A stretch of 64,000 nucleotides of DNA from Acidimicrobiaceae bacterium (GCA_003132165.1 PKWW01000033.1:99036-163035); one strand, 5' to 3'; counted from the first letter of the stretch, positions 43,281 through 51,799 are shown. The notes: generated by a model from the sequence alone, not told the origin. Program-made: numbers and translations.

Positions 43281-43949
43281 GTGCGATTCAACACTGAGGG
43301 GCTTTTCATCAAGGTATCGGGTGTTACGAGTGAAGAGGACGCCCTGTTCTCCATTGGCCTCGGCGCGAGCGCGGTGGGCTTTGAGTTTGGGCCAACGCCG
43401 CGAAAGATCGCTACCTCCGCCGCCCACGACATTGTTCGCAGGCTGCCAATGGGAGCGGTTTCCGTAGGTGTGTTCCGCAACGAGATGCCCCAAAGGATTG
43501 TTGAGATTTCGAACACTTTGGGGCTGTCCGCGGTTCAGATCGAGGGTGCCATGACCCGGTCGTCACTGGACTACGTCGCCGAGAGGGTGAATACCGTCAT
43601 TAGGTGCCCGCCACTTTCGCAGGGAGTGCTGAACCTCGACGCGGTGTCCGGGGTCGACTACTTCTTGTTGCCCGAGGCCGACGACGTCAGCGCGCTGGCT
43701 GACTGCCTTGCAATCTTCCAGGACCCGTCACTTCGCACACCGATCATCGCGTCGGGTGGACTCAACTCTTCGAATGTCGTCGAAATCGTGCAGAACTATC
43801 CGGTGTGGGGCGTTGATGTCCGTGCGGGAGTCGAGACTGCGCCGGGGGTGAAGGACCCCGTGCTCCTTGGTGAGTTCATCGCGAACGCGAAATGGGCGTA
43901 CGACAATGCCTACGTGGCCCACCACCACGATGAATGGCCGAGCCTCTAA
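43281..43949 (+). CDS. TrpF-like (phosphoribosylanthranilate isomerase fold) protein lacking catalytic residues
   Basis: A 222-residue beta/alpha-barrel protein of TrpF type: FIKVSGVTSEEDALFSIGLGASAVGF, VGVFRNE, and a well-kept phosphate-binding end, IIASGGLNSSNVVEIV and GVDVRAGVETAPGVKD. TrpF catalysis needs a Cys in KxCG and an Asp in the LLD position. Here the first is Ser13 (KVSG) and the second Pro131 (FLLPE), and QLHG is QIEG. It is therefore unlikely to be an active TrpF. It lies beside the fatty-acid cluster, not with trp genes. GTG start has an AGGAGG site. True function is unknown. Confidence 0.75.
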   Translation: MRFNTEGLFIKVSGVTSEEDALFSIGLGASAVGFEFGPTPRKIATSAAHDIVRRLPMGAVSVGVFRNEMPQRIVEISNTLGLSAVQIEGAMTRSSLDYVAERVNTVIRCPPLSQGVLNLDAVSGVDYFLLPEADDVSALADCLAIFQDPSLRTPIIASGGLNSSNVVEIVQNYPVWGVDVRAGVETAPGVKDPVLLGEFIANAKWAYDNAYVAHHHDEWPSL

Positions 43950-45145
43950 GCGTTGAACCGGCGAAACACGACGCTCCCGTTGTGGCCACCGAAACCGAAC
44001 GAGTTCGACAGCACGACGTCGACGTTGGTCTCGCGTGGCTTACCGATTACCACGTCGAGTCCTATTTTGGGGTCCACTTCGGTGGTGCCAGCGGTGGGCG
44101 GGATCACCTGGTTGAGCAGCGTGAGTATCGAGACCACTCCTTCGAGTGCACCAGCGGCAGCGAGCGAGTGTCCCAGATGACCCTTGATCGAGGTCACCGG
44201 GGGACCCGTCGCGCCAAAGACGTGGTGCACGGCCACCGACTCGGCGAGGTCATTGAGTGGGGTGGAGGTACCGTGGGCGTTTATGTGCGAGACGTCGCTC
44301 GCACTGATGCCCGCGTCGGCGAGAGCCAGTTCCATACAGCGGATCGCGCCGAGCCCACTGGGATCGGGAGCGGTGATGTGGTGCGCGTCGGCAGTTGACG
44401 CGGCGCCGATGACCTCACCGTAGATCGTGGCACCTCGCGCCAGCGCGTGCTCCCATTCCTCGAGGATCAACACGCCCGCCCCTTCACCCATGACGAATCC
44501 ATTGCGGTTCGTGTCAAAGGGACGCGAAAGTCCTTCGTTGCTGAGTGCGGTCATATTACGGAAACCGGCTTCGGCTATCTCGACAATGACGGCTTCGGCG
44601 CCCCCAGCGACGGCCACGCTACAGCGACCGGTTGCGACCAGGCGGGCGGCGTTGCCAATGGCGTGGGTGCCCGCGGCGCAGGCGGTCGTCACGGTCTCCG
44701 CGGGTCCACCGAGACCGAAGCGCATGGACACGGCAGCGGTCGCCGCGTTGGGCATCATCATTGGCACCATGAATGGCGACACGCGGTCGGGGCCCTTTTC
44801 GTTGAGCACGCGAACCTGTTCGAGCACGGTCTGAAGTCCGCCGATTCCAGTAGTGACGATGCTGCCGCCATCGACGATGGGACCCTCGAGGCCACTCTGT
44901 CTCCAGGCCTCGTCGGCCGCCATCAGCGCGTAGAGCGTGAAAGGGTCGAGACGACGTAGTTCCTTCGGACCACCGATGTGCGTGGCGTCAAAGGGTTGGA
45001 TTCTTTTTGAAGGTGGTGCGACGTCTTTTAGTAGGGCGGTCCATAGTTCGTGGACGCCCACGCCCGCACACGTCATCGCCCCCAGTCCAGTAACGGCGAC
45101 TCGGTGACCTTCCACCGGCCCCGAAGGAGTGACGGCCGCGAGCAC
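43946..45145 (-). CDS. fabF: Beta-ketoacyl-ACP synthase II (FabF/KasA type)
   Basis: A 399-residue condensing enzyme elongating acyl-ACP with malonyl-ACP. The Cys-His-His triad is visible: TTACAAGTHAIG, INAHGTSTPLND and IKGHLGHSLAAAG; the C-terminal SNSFGFGGHNGSVVF is conserved. It starts with GTG overlapping the acpP stop by one base and is the last gene of fabD-fabG-acpP-fabF. Its stop is shared with the convergent TrpF-like gene in CTAA. Confidence 0.95.
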   Translation of the reverse strand: MLAAVTPSGPVEGHRVAVTGLGAMTCAGVGVHELWTALLKDVAPPSKRIQPFDATHIGGPKELRRLDPFTLYALMAADEAWRQSGLEGPIVDGGSIVTTGIGGLQTVLEQVRVLNEKGPDRVSPFMVPMMMPNAATAAVSMRFGLGGPAETVTTACAAGTHAIGNAARLVATGRCSVAVAGGAEAVIVEIAEAGFRNMTALSNEGLSRPFDTNRNGFVMGEGAGVLILEEWEHALARGATIYGEVIGAASTADAHHITAPDPSGLGAIRCMELALADAGISASDVSHINAHGTSTPLNDLAESVAVHHVFGATGPPVTSIKGHLGHSLAAAGALEGVVSILTLLNQVIPPTAGTTEVDPKIGLDVVIGKPRETNVDVVLSNSFGFGGHNGSVVFRRFNA

Positions 45146-45381
45146 TACAGCTTGGCGTAGATCAGTTCGAAGGCTTCGCCAACGGTACGGATCTCCTTGA
45201 GCTCGTCCTCGGCCACCTCGATGTCAAACGCTTCTTCGAGTGCCATGACAAGTTCGACGAGGTCGAGGCTGTCGGCGCCGAGGTCTTCGAACGACGTTTC
45301 GAGCGTCACTTGGGACGGCTCGACGGCGAGGACTTCGACGGCGTTGTCGGTGAACTTCTTCAGTGCTTCGGTACGGTCCAT
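45145..45381 (-). CDS. acpP: Acyl carrier protein
   Basis: A 78-residue acidic protein with the phosphopantetheine attachment serine in GADSLDLVELVM. It carries fatty acyl chains for FabD, FabG, FabI and FabF. ATG 45381 is preceded by AAGGGG. A TACGAT box about 30 bases upstream of the start in the 63-base gap after fabG may give it an extra promoter, useful for an abundant protein. Confidence 0.95.
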   Translation of the reverse strand: MDRTEALKKFTDNAVEVLAVEPSQVTLETSFEDLGADSLDLVELVMALEEAFDIEVAEDELKEIRTVGEAFELIYAKL

Positions 45382-45444
45382 GTGGAATAACCCCTTATAT
45401 TCTGTCGTCTCATCGTACTAAATCGACCCGGTGCCAAAAGACAT

Positions 45445-46149
45445 CTAGAGCCCCAGGGAAAGTCCTCCATCGACGGCAATTACGGCGCCGGTGATGTAAC
45501 GGGAATGGTTACTTGCCAGAAACCCGACCAGACCTGCGATATCGGAGGGTTGTCCGATGCGGCCCATGGGAATCATCGAGGACATCTGATCCTTCGCCGC
45601 GCCCAAATCGCTCGTCATGTCGGTATCGATCAGTCCCGGCGCCACGACGTTCACCGTGATGCCCCGTGTGGCGACTTCTTTGGCCAGCGAGCGAGCGAGC
45701 CCGACGAGACCAGCCTTGGCGGCTGCGTAGTTCGCCTGGCCCGGCACGCCAATGAAGGGGCTGATCGATCCGATGAAGATGATCGAGCCCTCGCGAGCGC
45801 GAACCATGGACGCCATCGTGGCTCTCGCGGTGTAGAACGCACCGTCGAGGTCGGTCGACAACACTTCGCGCCACTGTTCGTCGGACATTCGCATCGCGAG
45901 GCCGTCGCGGGTGACGCCGGCGTTGATCACCACGGTGTTCACGGGACCGTGGGCGGCGATGGCGGTCTTCACCGCCTCGTTGAGTGCTTCGGAGTTGGCG
46001 ACGTCGACCGCGAGCGAGAGTGCGCAACCCTCGGGCGCGGTGCCCGAGCGCGACAGCGCGACGACAGTGTCGCCCAAGTCCAAGAAGTGCTGGGCGATGG
46101 CGGCACCGATGCCGCGGCTGGCGCCAGTGATGATGATATGGCGGCTCAT
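45445..46149 (-). CDS. fabG: 3-oxoacyl-ACP reductase FabG
   Basis: A 234-residue short-chain dehydrogenase. NADP loop ITGASRGIGAAIA, NAGVTRDGLAMRM, catalytic Ser in IGSISPFIGVPGQANYAAAKAG with the YAAAK pair, and the end VIAVDGGLSLGL identify FabG (MabA-like). It overlaps fabD by four bases (ATGA). Confidence 0.95.
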   Translation of the reverse strand: MSRHIIITGASRGIGAAIAQHFLDLGDTVVALSRSGTAPEGCALSLAVDVANSEALNEAVKTAIAAHGPVNTVVINAGVTRDGLAMRMSDEQWREVLSTDLDGAFYTARATMASMVRAREGSIIFIGSISPFIGVPGQANYAAAKAGLVGLARSLAKEVATRGITVNVVAPGLIDTDMTSDLGAAKDQMSSMIPMGRIGQPSDIAGLVGFLASNHSRYITGAVIAVDGGLSLGL

Positions 46150-47075
46150 GGGGTGATCTCCTGAAGTTCGTGAAGGGTGGCGGGCGCAATCTGAGTGGAA
46201 AAGGTCCGTATTCGCTTGGTGAGTCCGGTGAGGACGCCGCCGGGGGGCATCTCGATCGTGGTCGTAACCGAGTCGGGCAGCGCCAGTGTGGCGTCGAGGA
46301 ACTGAACGGGCGAAGTCAATTGGCGCGAAAGCAGCGCCCGCCAGTCTTCGGCGCTAGTGTGTATCCGACCGTCGACGTTGGCGATGAGTATTGCGTCGGT
46401 GTAGGCCCACTGGACCCTGCGAAGGGCCTCGTCCAACTCTTCCTGGGCCGGGGCCATCAGCGGAGAGTGGAAGGCCCCGCCGACTGTGAGCGGCGTAGCG
46501 CGGCGCCACCCAATCTCCTTGTGACGTGAGAGAAGGTCGTCCAGTCCGGCCCTCGTGCCGCTGACGACGATCTGCCCGGTGCCGTTGATGTTGGCGACCC
46601 ATACCTCCTTGAGCGTCGCCAGCGCGTCGCGAGCTCCGTCGTCACCGCCCATCAGGGCGACCATCGAGCCCTCGCTCGCTTTTGCCGCGCGGGCCATGGC
46701 GGTGCCGCGAACGGCAATGAGGCGCGCTCCGTCATCGATGTTCAAGAGTCCTGACGCGACCAGCGCGGAGAATTCGCCGAGGCTGTGCCCGAGCATGTAC
46801 CGGGGGCGGATTCCGAGGTCGAGCAACTCCTGGTAGCCGAGCAGGGAGAGCGCGAAAGTGGCGATCTGGGCGCGGTCGGTGCGCACGATCTCCTCGTCCG
46901 ATGCGGTGAGCAGGAGTGCCTGGACGTCGAACCCGGACGCTTCGCTGATTCGTGTGATCAGTTCCCAATGACGCGAGTCGCGCCACGCGAGCCCGGCGCC
47001 GCCACTGAGTGAGCCCTGACCGGGGAAAAGTGCGACGCAATCATCTCGAAAACTGGGCATTGGTGAATCTGGCAT
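46146..47075 (-). CDS. fabD: Malonyl-CoA:ACP transacylase FabD
   Basis: A 309-residue acyltransferase. ALFPGQGSLSGGAG, the nucleophile in GHSLGEFSALVASG, and the histidine in GGAFHSPLM are present; PVQFLDATLAL lies near the end. It loads malonate onto ACP. ATG 47075 lies six bases after a TACCTT box, making this the leaderless first gene of the cluster. A second ATG five codons in is possible. Confidence 0.93.
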   Translation of the reverse strand: MPDSPMPSFRDDCVALFPGQGSLSGGAGLAWRDSRHWELITRISEASGFDVQALLLTASDEEIVRTDRAQIATFALSLLGYQELLDLGIRPRYMLGHSLGEFSALVASGLLNIDDGARLIAVRGTAMARAAKASEGSMVALMGGDDGARDALATLKEVWVANINGTGQIVVSGTRAGLDDLLSRHKEIGWRRATPLTVGGAFHSPLMAPAQEELDEALRRVQWAYTDAILIANVDGRIHTSAEDWRALLSRQLTSPVQFLDATLALPDSVTTTIEMPPGGVLTGLTKRIRTFSTQIAPATLHELQEITP

Positions 47076-47081
47076 GTCCTA

Positions 47082-47087
47082 AAGGTA
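47082..47087 (-). promoter_or_regulatory. -10 box of the fabD operon (leaderless architecture)
   Basis: On the minus strand TACCTT is followed by TAGGAC (six bases) and the fabD ATG. It lies just seven bases beyond the 3' end of the tRNA-Leu gene. Confidence 0.55.
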
Positions 47088-47093
47088 ACAGCG

Positions 47094-47177
47094 TGCCCGG
47101 AGTGGGACTCGAACCCACACACCCTCTCGAGTAAAGACTTTTGAGGCCTCCGCGTCTGCCGATTCCGCCATCCGGGC
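47094..47177 (-). tRNA. tRNA-Leu (CAA)
   Basis: An 84-nt class II tRNA. The acceptor stem GCCCGGA pairs with TCCGGGC, the D arm is GCG...CGC, the seven-base anticodon loop CTCAAAA gives anticodon CAA (47141-47143 on the plus strand), a long variable arm follows, and the T arm is GTGGG-TTCGAGT-CCCAC. The discriminator is A and CCA is not encoded. The anticodon stem has two G-T pairs. It reads UUG codons. Confidence 0.95.
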
Positions 47178-47203
47178 TGCGGCGACAACGGTAGCAGTAA
47201 CCG

Positions 47204-47209
47204 TAAGGT
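47204..47209 (+). promoter_or_regulatory. -10 box of menC (leaderless architecture)
   Basis: TAAGGT is followed by seven bases and ATG 47217. The region 47178-47203 between it and the divergent tRNA must also hold the tRNA promoter; TACCGT on the minus strand at 47188-47193 is a candidate. Confidence 0.45.
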
Positions 47210-47216
47210 GGGTGCG

Positions 47217-48272
47217 ATGAAGCTGACACTGTGGCGAGATGATGTTGAAATACTTCATCCCGTTGCCGCCGCGCGTCAACGCCACGATGTCCGCTCCCGG
47301 CTTTTCCTGCGATTGGAGCACGGTGCGGTTGAAGGGTTCGCTGAGATAGCGCCCCAGCCTTTCGCACTCAACGGCGACCCGGGTATCGCCGAGGTAATCC
47401 AAGAGCTCGACGGTGTGGTGCTGCTCCAGATCCAGGGTGCCTTCGAGCGCGAGGGGTCGTTGCCTTCGTGGACGCGAATCGCACGTTTCGCGGGATCGCG
47501 TGCCGCGAGCCTGCCCGCGGCGGCGTTGGTGGAGATGGCGTTCCTCGACCGCGAGCTTCGCGCCGACGACACGAGTGTGCTCTCACTATGGCCGAGGAAC
47601 TTCGCCACGCCGGTCCAAGCAACAGTGTCGGCGCTTGACGAAGAGCCGTGGCACGTTCCCTTCGGCGTTGCGAGAGTCCGAGTAAAGACGTCACCTGGTC
47701 CGCTCAGCGCATGGGCACTCGAGCGACTCCGAGAGCTCAGCGTTCCGGTACTGCTCGATTTCAACTGCTCGGCGACGAATGACGAAGACGTGTTCTACCA
47801 GGTGCGCCAAATCGGTGACAGCGCGGTACTTGCGGCGGTGGAGCAGCCATTCGCCGCGGGCAACGTCGTCGATCACGCCCGACTCGCCGAGCAGATGGAC
47901 GTACCCGTCAGTCTTGACGAAGGGGTGCGCACCGTGCGTGACCTCGCTCAGATCGAGCGCTACCATGCGGCTCGGCTTGTCTGCATCAAGCCGGCGAGAG
48001 TCGGGGGCTATGCGAACGCCCGCACCATGGTCGAGCGAGCGAAGCAATTGGGACTTCGACCCTACATTGGAGGGTTCTTCGAGTCCCCGTTCGCACGGCA
48101 CGTGAACCGACTCCTCTGCGAGCACTGCGTTGAAGAGCCGAGTGATATCGGTGTCGTCCAGACAATGCGTGGAGAGTCCGCGACTCAGCTGCGCACCGTT
48201 GCCGGCGGCTTCGGGGTTGCTCCGAACGAGGAATTGCTGAAGAAAGCCGTACTCATAGCTTCCTTCACCTGA
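47217..48272 (+). CDS. menC: o-Succinylbenzoate synthase-like enolase superfamily enzyme (MenC)
   Basis: A 351-residue enolase-superfamily protein that probably dehydrates SHCHC in menaquinone synthesis. The metal-binding acids are in LLDFNCSA, AAVEQPFA and VSLDEGVR, the second catalytic lysine in CIKPARVGG. In the first catalytic pair (usually KxK) the sequence is RVRVKTSP, that is RxK, keeping the second lysine. PYIGGFFESPFARHVN is at the end. ATG 47217 is chosen over GTG 47208 by the promoter spacing. Other muconate-type enzymes share this fold, but menF and menG nearby favour MenC. Confidence 0.83.
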   Translation: MKLTLWRDDVEILHPVAAARQRHDVRSRLFLRLEHGAVEGFAEIAPQPFALNGDPGIAEVIQELDGVVLLQIQGAFEREGSLPSWTRIARFAGSRAASLPAAALVEMAFLDRELRADDTSVLSLWPRNFATPVQATVSALDEEPWHVPFGVARVRVKTSPGPLSAWALERLRELSVPVLLDFNCSATNDEDVFYQVRQIGDSAVLAAVEQPFAAGNVVDHARLAEQMDVPVSLDEGVRTVRDLAQIERYHAARLVCIKPARVGGYANARTMVERAKQLGLRPYIGGFFESPFARHVNRLLCEHCVEEPSDIGVVQTMRGESATQLRTVAGGFGVAPNEELLKKAVLIASFT

Positions 48273-48290
48273 GTGTGGATTTACACTCAG
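48269..48290 (+). other. 8-bp hairpin across the menC stop codon
   Basis: CTGAGTGT-GGATTT-ACACTCAG is a perfect 8-bp stem-loop containing the menC stop. It lacks a U-tract, so it is at best a weak terminator. Its right arm contains TACACT (48282-48287), which is seven bases before the ATG at 48295. Confidence 0.45.
48282..48287 (+). promoter_or_regulatory. -10 box of the 99-residue coiled-coil gene
   Basis: TACACT in the right arm of a hairpin is followed by seven bases and the ATG, matching the leaderless pattern of this genome. Confidence 0.45.
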
Positions 48291-48294
48291 GGCT

Positions 48295-48594
48295 ATGGGT
48301 ACACGTCTTCATAAACGCCGTCTGGAGGATCTCCAGCGTCGTTTAATGGCCGCGAGGGAGAGCCTGCACGTGCTCGAAGAACAGGTGCAGGTGTGGAATG
48401 ATGCGTTGGACGACGCGCGAATTCGCTCGCTGGTCTCTGAGACCCCGCTGCAGCAGCAAGAATATAACGACCTGTCACGCCACGTGGTTGCGGCGAACGC
48501 CGAGATGCAGCGGCGCTCGGTGGAGGTACGTAACCTGATGGACGAACGAGATGAACTTTTACGTGAATGGAAGCCTAAGGAAGAGCATGGATAA
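48295..48594 (+). CDS. Small coiled-coil hypothetical protein
   Basis: A 99-residue, highly charged helical protein with heptad-like leucines (RRLEDLQRRLMAARESLHVLEEQVQVW, then VVAANAEMQRRSVEVRNLMDERDELLREW). I do not recognise a family. It has a putative leaderless promoter, overlaps the pdtaR start by eight bases, and precedes the regulator gene in the same direction. Coupling suggests a shared transcript; a direct functional link is speculation. Confidence 0.7.
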   Translation: MGTRLHKRRLEDLQRRLMAARESLHVLEEQVQVWNDALDDARIRSLVSETPLQQQEYNDLSRHVVAANAEMQRRSVEVRNLMDERDELLREWKPKEEHG

Positions 48595-49159
48595 GCGCGT
48601 AGTCATTGCCGACGACGAATCGATCATTCGTCTTGATCTCAAGGAGATCCTCGAAGGCGACGGGTACCTGGTGGTAGGTGAAGCCGCACGTGGCGACGAC
48701 GCGCTGGCGATGATCCGTGAACTGCAGCCAGACTTGGCGCTGCTCGACATCAAGATGCCGGGAATGGACGGCATTGAAGTCGCTCGCCAGGTGAAGGACC
48801 TCGACACCGTGGTGGTGCTGCTTACGGCGTTCAGTCAACGCGCGCTCATCGAGAGTGCTCGTGACGCGGGTGTCGTTGCCTATCTGGTGAAGCCGTTCCG
48901 CTCGAGTGAGATACTGCCGAAGATCGCCGCGATCATCAATCCGTTCGACGTTGAGCCGCTCGAAGCGCCCGAAGTGGTCAACGTCGACGACAAGATCGAA
49001 ACCCGTGAGCTCGTCCAGCGAGCCAAAGAACAACTCATGCACGATCGCGGTCTCGACGAGCCCGCAGCTTTCGAGGTCATCCAGCAGTCGGCGATGCGGG
49101 GGCGCACTCGCATGCGTGATGTCGCCCAGTTGATTCTGAAGGGCGAGTTCGTTGGCTGA
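48587..49159 (+). CDS. pdtaR: ANTAR-domain response regulator (PdtaR-like)
   Basis: A 190-residue two-component regulator. The receiver domain (about 1-120) has the acidic pocket IADDESIIRLDLKE, phospho-acceptor Asp in LALLDIKMPGMDG, and LVKPFRSSE. The C-terminal ANTAR domain (about 130-185, VQRAKEQLMHDRGLDEPAAFEVIQQSAM) binds paired RNA hairpins and prevents transcription termination. Mycobacterial PdtaR lies in the same place near polA. ATG 48587 follows AAGGAAGAG. No cognate kinase is in the window. Confidence 0.92.
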   Translation: MDKRVVIADDESIIRLDLKEILEGDGYLVVGEAARGDDALAMIRELQPDLALLDIKMPGMDGIEVARQVKDLDTVVVLLTAFSQRALIESARDAGVVAYLVKPFRSSEILPKIAAIINPFDVEPLEAPEVVNVDDKIETRELVQRAKEQLMHDRGLDEPAAFEVIQQSAMRGRTRMRDVAQLILKGEFVG

Positions 49160-51776
49160 GAACCCGCCCGACCAACGGCCGCTGTTGCTGTTGGACGGAA
49201 TGTCCCTGGCGTTCCGGGCCTTCTTCGCGCTTTCGACGGATATCAAGACTTCCGAGGGATTAGTCACCAACGCACTGCATGGTTTCGCGGCGATGCTGAA
49301 TTCGCTGATCCGATCCCAGGGGCCCCGAGCCGTCGCCGTCGCGTTCGATTTGCCCGGTGGCACGTTCCGCGACGCGATGACCGAGGACTACAAGGGCGGG
49401 CGGGCCGAGACGCCCGTTGACATCGAGCATCAGTTTGACCTGATTCGATCACTTTGTGAGGTGCTGCATATTCCCGTACTCGGCGTGGCGAACTACGAGG
49501 CCGATGATGTGCTCGCCACACTCGCGACATGGGGGCGCGACGAGAAGATACCGGTGGTCGTGGTGACTGGCGACCGGGACTCCTTTCAACTCGTCGAAGA
49601 CCCCTACGTGAAGGTGCTCTACAACCGTCGCGGAGTGTCGGACTACTCGCTCTACGACGAGGCCGGGATTTTCGAGCGCTGCGGTATCGATCCCCAGCGT
49701 TACGCTCTGCTCGCGGCGTTGCGTGGGGATTCGTCAGACAACCTGCCCGGCGTGCCCGGAGTGGGGGAGAAGACCGCGGCGAAGCTCTTTGCGCAGTACC
49801 GCGATCTCGACGAGCTCTTCGAGCATCTTGACGACCTGACGCCGAAGTTGCGCGAGAACCTCACTACCTACGAAGAACGGGCCCGCAACAACGAGAGGGT
49901 GATGCGTCTCGTTCGAGACGTGCCACTCGACTTCACTCTCAGCGACATAACGCTCGGAGGCTGGAATCGCCCGGAGATCGAGGCGTTCTTCGAGCGATTC
50001 GAGATGAACTCGATGCGAACGAGGTTCGAGAAGCTCATGCGTGACGGTCTGCTCGGCGCACCATCGGGTGCGTCGGCGACGCACGGTCCGCCACCCGTGA
50101 AAGCGGTCCTGCGCGCCGTCAAGCGCGAGTCAAAGCTGTTGGACGTGATAGATGGTGCGTCATCGTTGGTGGTTGCCTACGGGCACGCGAGGGTTGCGGT
50201 ATTCGATCCGTCGCGCGACGTGATCGCCGTGGGCGACGAGGGCGAGTTCCTTCAGTTGGCGAAGGACGTCGACATCCGCGGTCACGATCTGAAGGAGTTG
50301 TACCGGCACTGTGCCGAACAGGGATTGCTGCTGCGCGAGCCAACTGACGATTCGACGATCATGGCGTTTCTCGTGGATGCGACGAGTGGTCGTTACGGAC
50401 TCGTCGACGTCGTGCACCGGTTCCTCGGCGAGACGATCGCAACCTCGACGCCATCGCTGTTCGAGGAGTCGTCCGATGACGACACGCTGTTGCGCGACGC
50501 GCAAATAATTGCGCGTCTCTGCGAGCACTTACGCGCTGAGATCAAGCGCTGGGAGTTGGATTTCGTCTACGAGCAGGTGGAATTGCCACTCGTGGCGGTG
50601 CTCGGACGCATGGAAGCGAGAGGTATTCGCGTCGACGTGGAGCTGCTGCGCACGATCATGCACGAATTCACCGAGGAGGCTTCGAACTTGGACCGCGAGA
50701 TACAGAAGGTCGCGGGCCACGATTTCAAGGTCAATTCGCCCCAGCAACTCCAGACGGTCTTGTTCGATGAGCTGGGGTTAACTCCGGTGAAGAAGATCAA
50801 GTCGGGTTTCTCAACCGACGCGACGAGCCTTGAGGCGATCCAGGACGAGCACCGGATAATTCCCCTGATCCTTCGCTACCGTGAGGTCGAGAAACTTCGC
50901 AGCACCTACGGCGCACCGCTCATAAGCGCCGTAGCGAGCGACGGCCGTATTCACGCACTGTTCAACCAGACCGTCGCGCGCACCGGACGACTCTCGTCGG
51001 AGAATCCGAACCTTCACAACATCCCCGTGCGCAGCCAGGAAGGGCGACGTCTTCGCTTCGCTTTCGTGCCGAGCGAGGGCTGGCGGCTCGCGGTCGCGGA
51101 CTACAACCAGATCGAGTTGCGCATCCTCGCGCACCTGTCCCAGGACCCGGGACTGCTGGCCGCCTTCGCGTCCCACGAGGACGTGCACCGCACCATCGCT
51201 GCGTCGGTATTCGCCGTGCCGGTCGACCAGGTTACCCACGAGCAGCGCGAACAGGCCAAGGCCGTTTCGTACGGCCTCGCCTACGGCATGGAGGCCTTCG
51301 GGTTGAGTCAGCGCCTGGGCATGACCGTGGGTACCGCCAAGGAGATCATGGACAAGTACTTTGCCGGTTTCCCGAGCCTGCGCGCGTACATGGACAACAC
51401 CATCAAGGACATCCGCAGCAAGGGCTACTCGCGCACTGAATTCGGCCGAATCCGCCCGTTCCCCGATCTGGCGACCGCGGTTGGTCCACAGCGTCAAGCC
51501 GCCGAGCGACAGGCCATGAACGCCGCTATCCAGGGCCTTGCCGCCGATATTTTCAAGTCCGCGCTGGTACGTCTCGACCGGCAACTGACCGCCCAGAAGC
51601 TCGAGGCACGACTGATTCTCCAGGTGCATGACGAAGTGCTCGTCGAGGCACCTGAAGGCGAGAAGGGCGAGGTCGAGGGCATTATCCACGATTCCCTGAC
51701 CAACGCAGCGTCACTGAGCGTGCCGCTCGAGATCTCGCTGCACTGGGGAGAGAACTGGGCCGCGGCCAAGGGCTAA
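49152..51776 (+). CDS. polA: DNA polymerase I
   Basis: An 874-residue polymerase for Okazaki fragment processing and repair. The 5'-nuclease domain (about 1-290) keeps LLLDGMSLAFRAFFAL, NYEADDVLATLA, VTGDRDSFQLV and GDSSDNLPGVPGVGEKTA. The middle domain lacks the DxE motif of a proofreading 3'-5' exonuclease. The polymerase domain has ARTGRLSSENPNLHNIPVRS, motif A VADYNQIELRILAHLS, motif B REQAKAVSYGLAYGMEAFGL and motif C LQVHDEVLVE. The TTG start overlaps pdtaR by eight bases after GGGCGAG; no better start exists nearby. Confidence 0.96.
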   Translation: MAENPPDQRPLLLLDGMSLAFRAFFALSTDIKTSEGLVTNALHGFAAMLNSLIRSQGPRAVAVAFDLPGGTFRDAMTEDYKGGRAETPVDIEHQFDLIRSLCEVLHIPVLGVANYEADDVLATLATWGRDEKIPVVVVTGDRDSFQLVEDPYVKVLYNRRGVSDYSLYDEAGIFERCGIDPQRYALLAALRGDSSDNLPGVPGVGEKTAAKLFAQYRDLDELFEHLDDLTPKLRENLTTYEERARNNERVMRLVRDVPLDFTLSDITLGGWNRPEIEAFFERFEMNSMRTRFEKLMRDGLLGAPSGASATHGPPPVKAVLRAVKRESKLLDVIDGASSLVVAYGHARVAVFDPSRDVIAVGDEGEFLQLAKDVDIRGHDLKELYRHCAEQGLLLREPTDDSTIMAFLVDATSGRYGLVDVVHRFLGETIATSTPSLFEESSDDDTLLRDAQIIARLCEHLRAEIKRWELDFVYEQVELPLVAVLGRMEARGIRVDVELLRTIMHEFTEEASNLDREIQKVAGHDFKVNSPQQLQTVLFDELGLTPVKKIKSGFSTDATSLEAIQDEHRIIPLILRYREVEKLRSTYGAPLISAVASDGRIHALFNQTVARTGRLSSENPNLHNIPVRSQEGRRLRFAFVPSEGWRLAVADYNQIELRILAHLSQDPGLLAAFASHEDVHRTIAASVFAVPVDQVTHEQREQAKAVSYGLAYGMEAFGLSQRLGMTVGTAKEIMDKYFAGFPSLRAYMDNTIKDIRSKGYSRTEFGRIRPFPDLATAVGPQRQAAERQAMNAAIQGLAADIFKSALVRLDRQLTAQKLEARLILQVHDEVLVEAPEGEKGEVEGIIHDSLTNAASLSVPLEISLHWGENWAAAKG

Positions 51777-51799
51777 AGAGCCGGATGGTAAGGTTTTGG

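Noticed and set aside
48269..48290. Rho-independent terminator for menC
   Set aside because: The stem is perfect but no U-run follows, and its right arm serves as a -10 box for the next gene.
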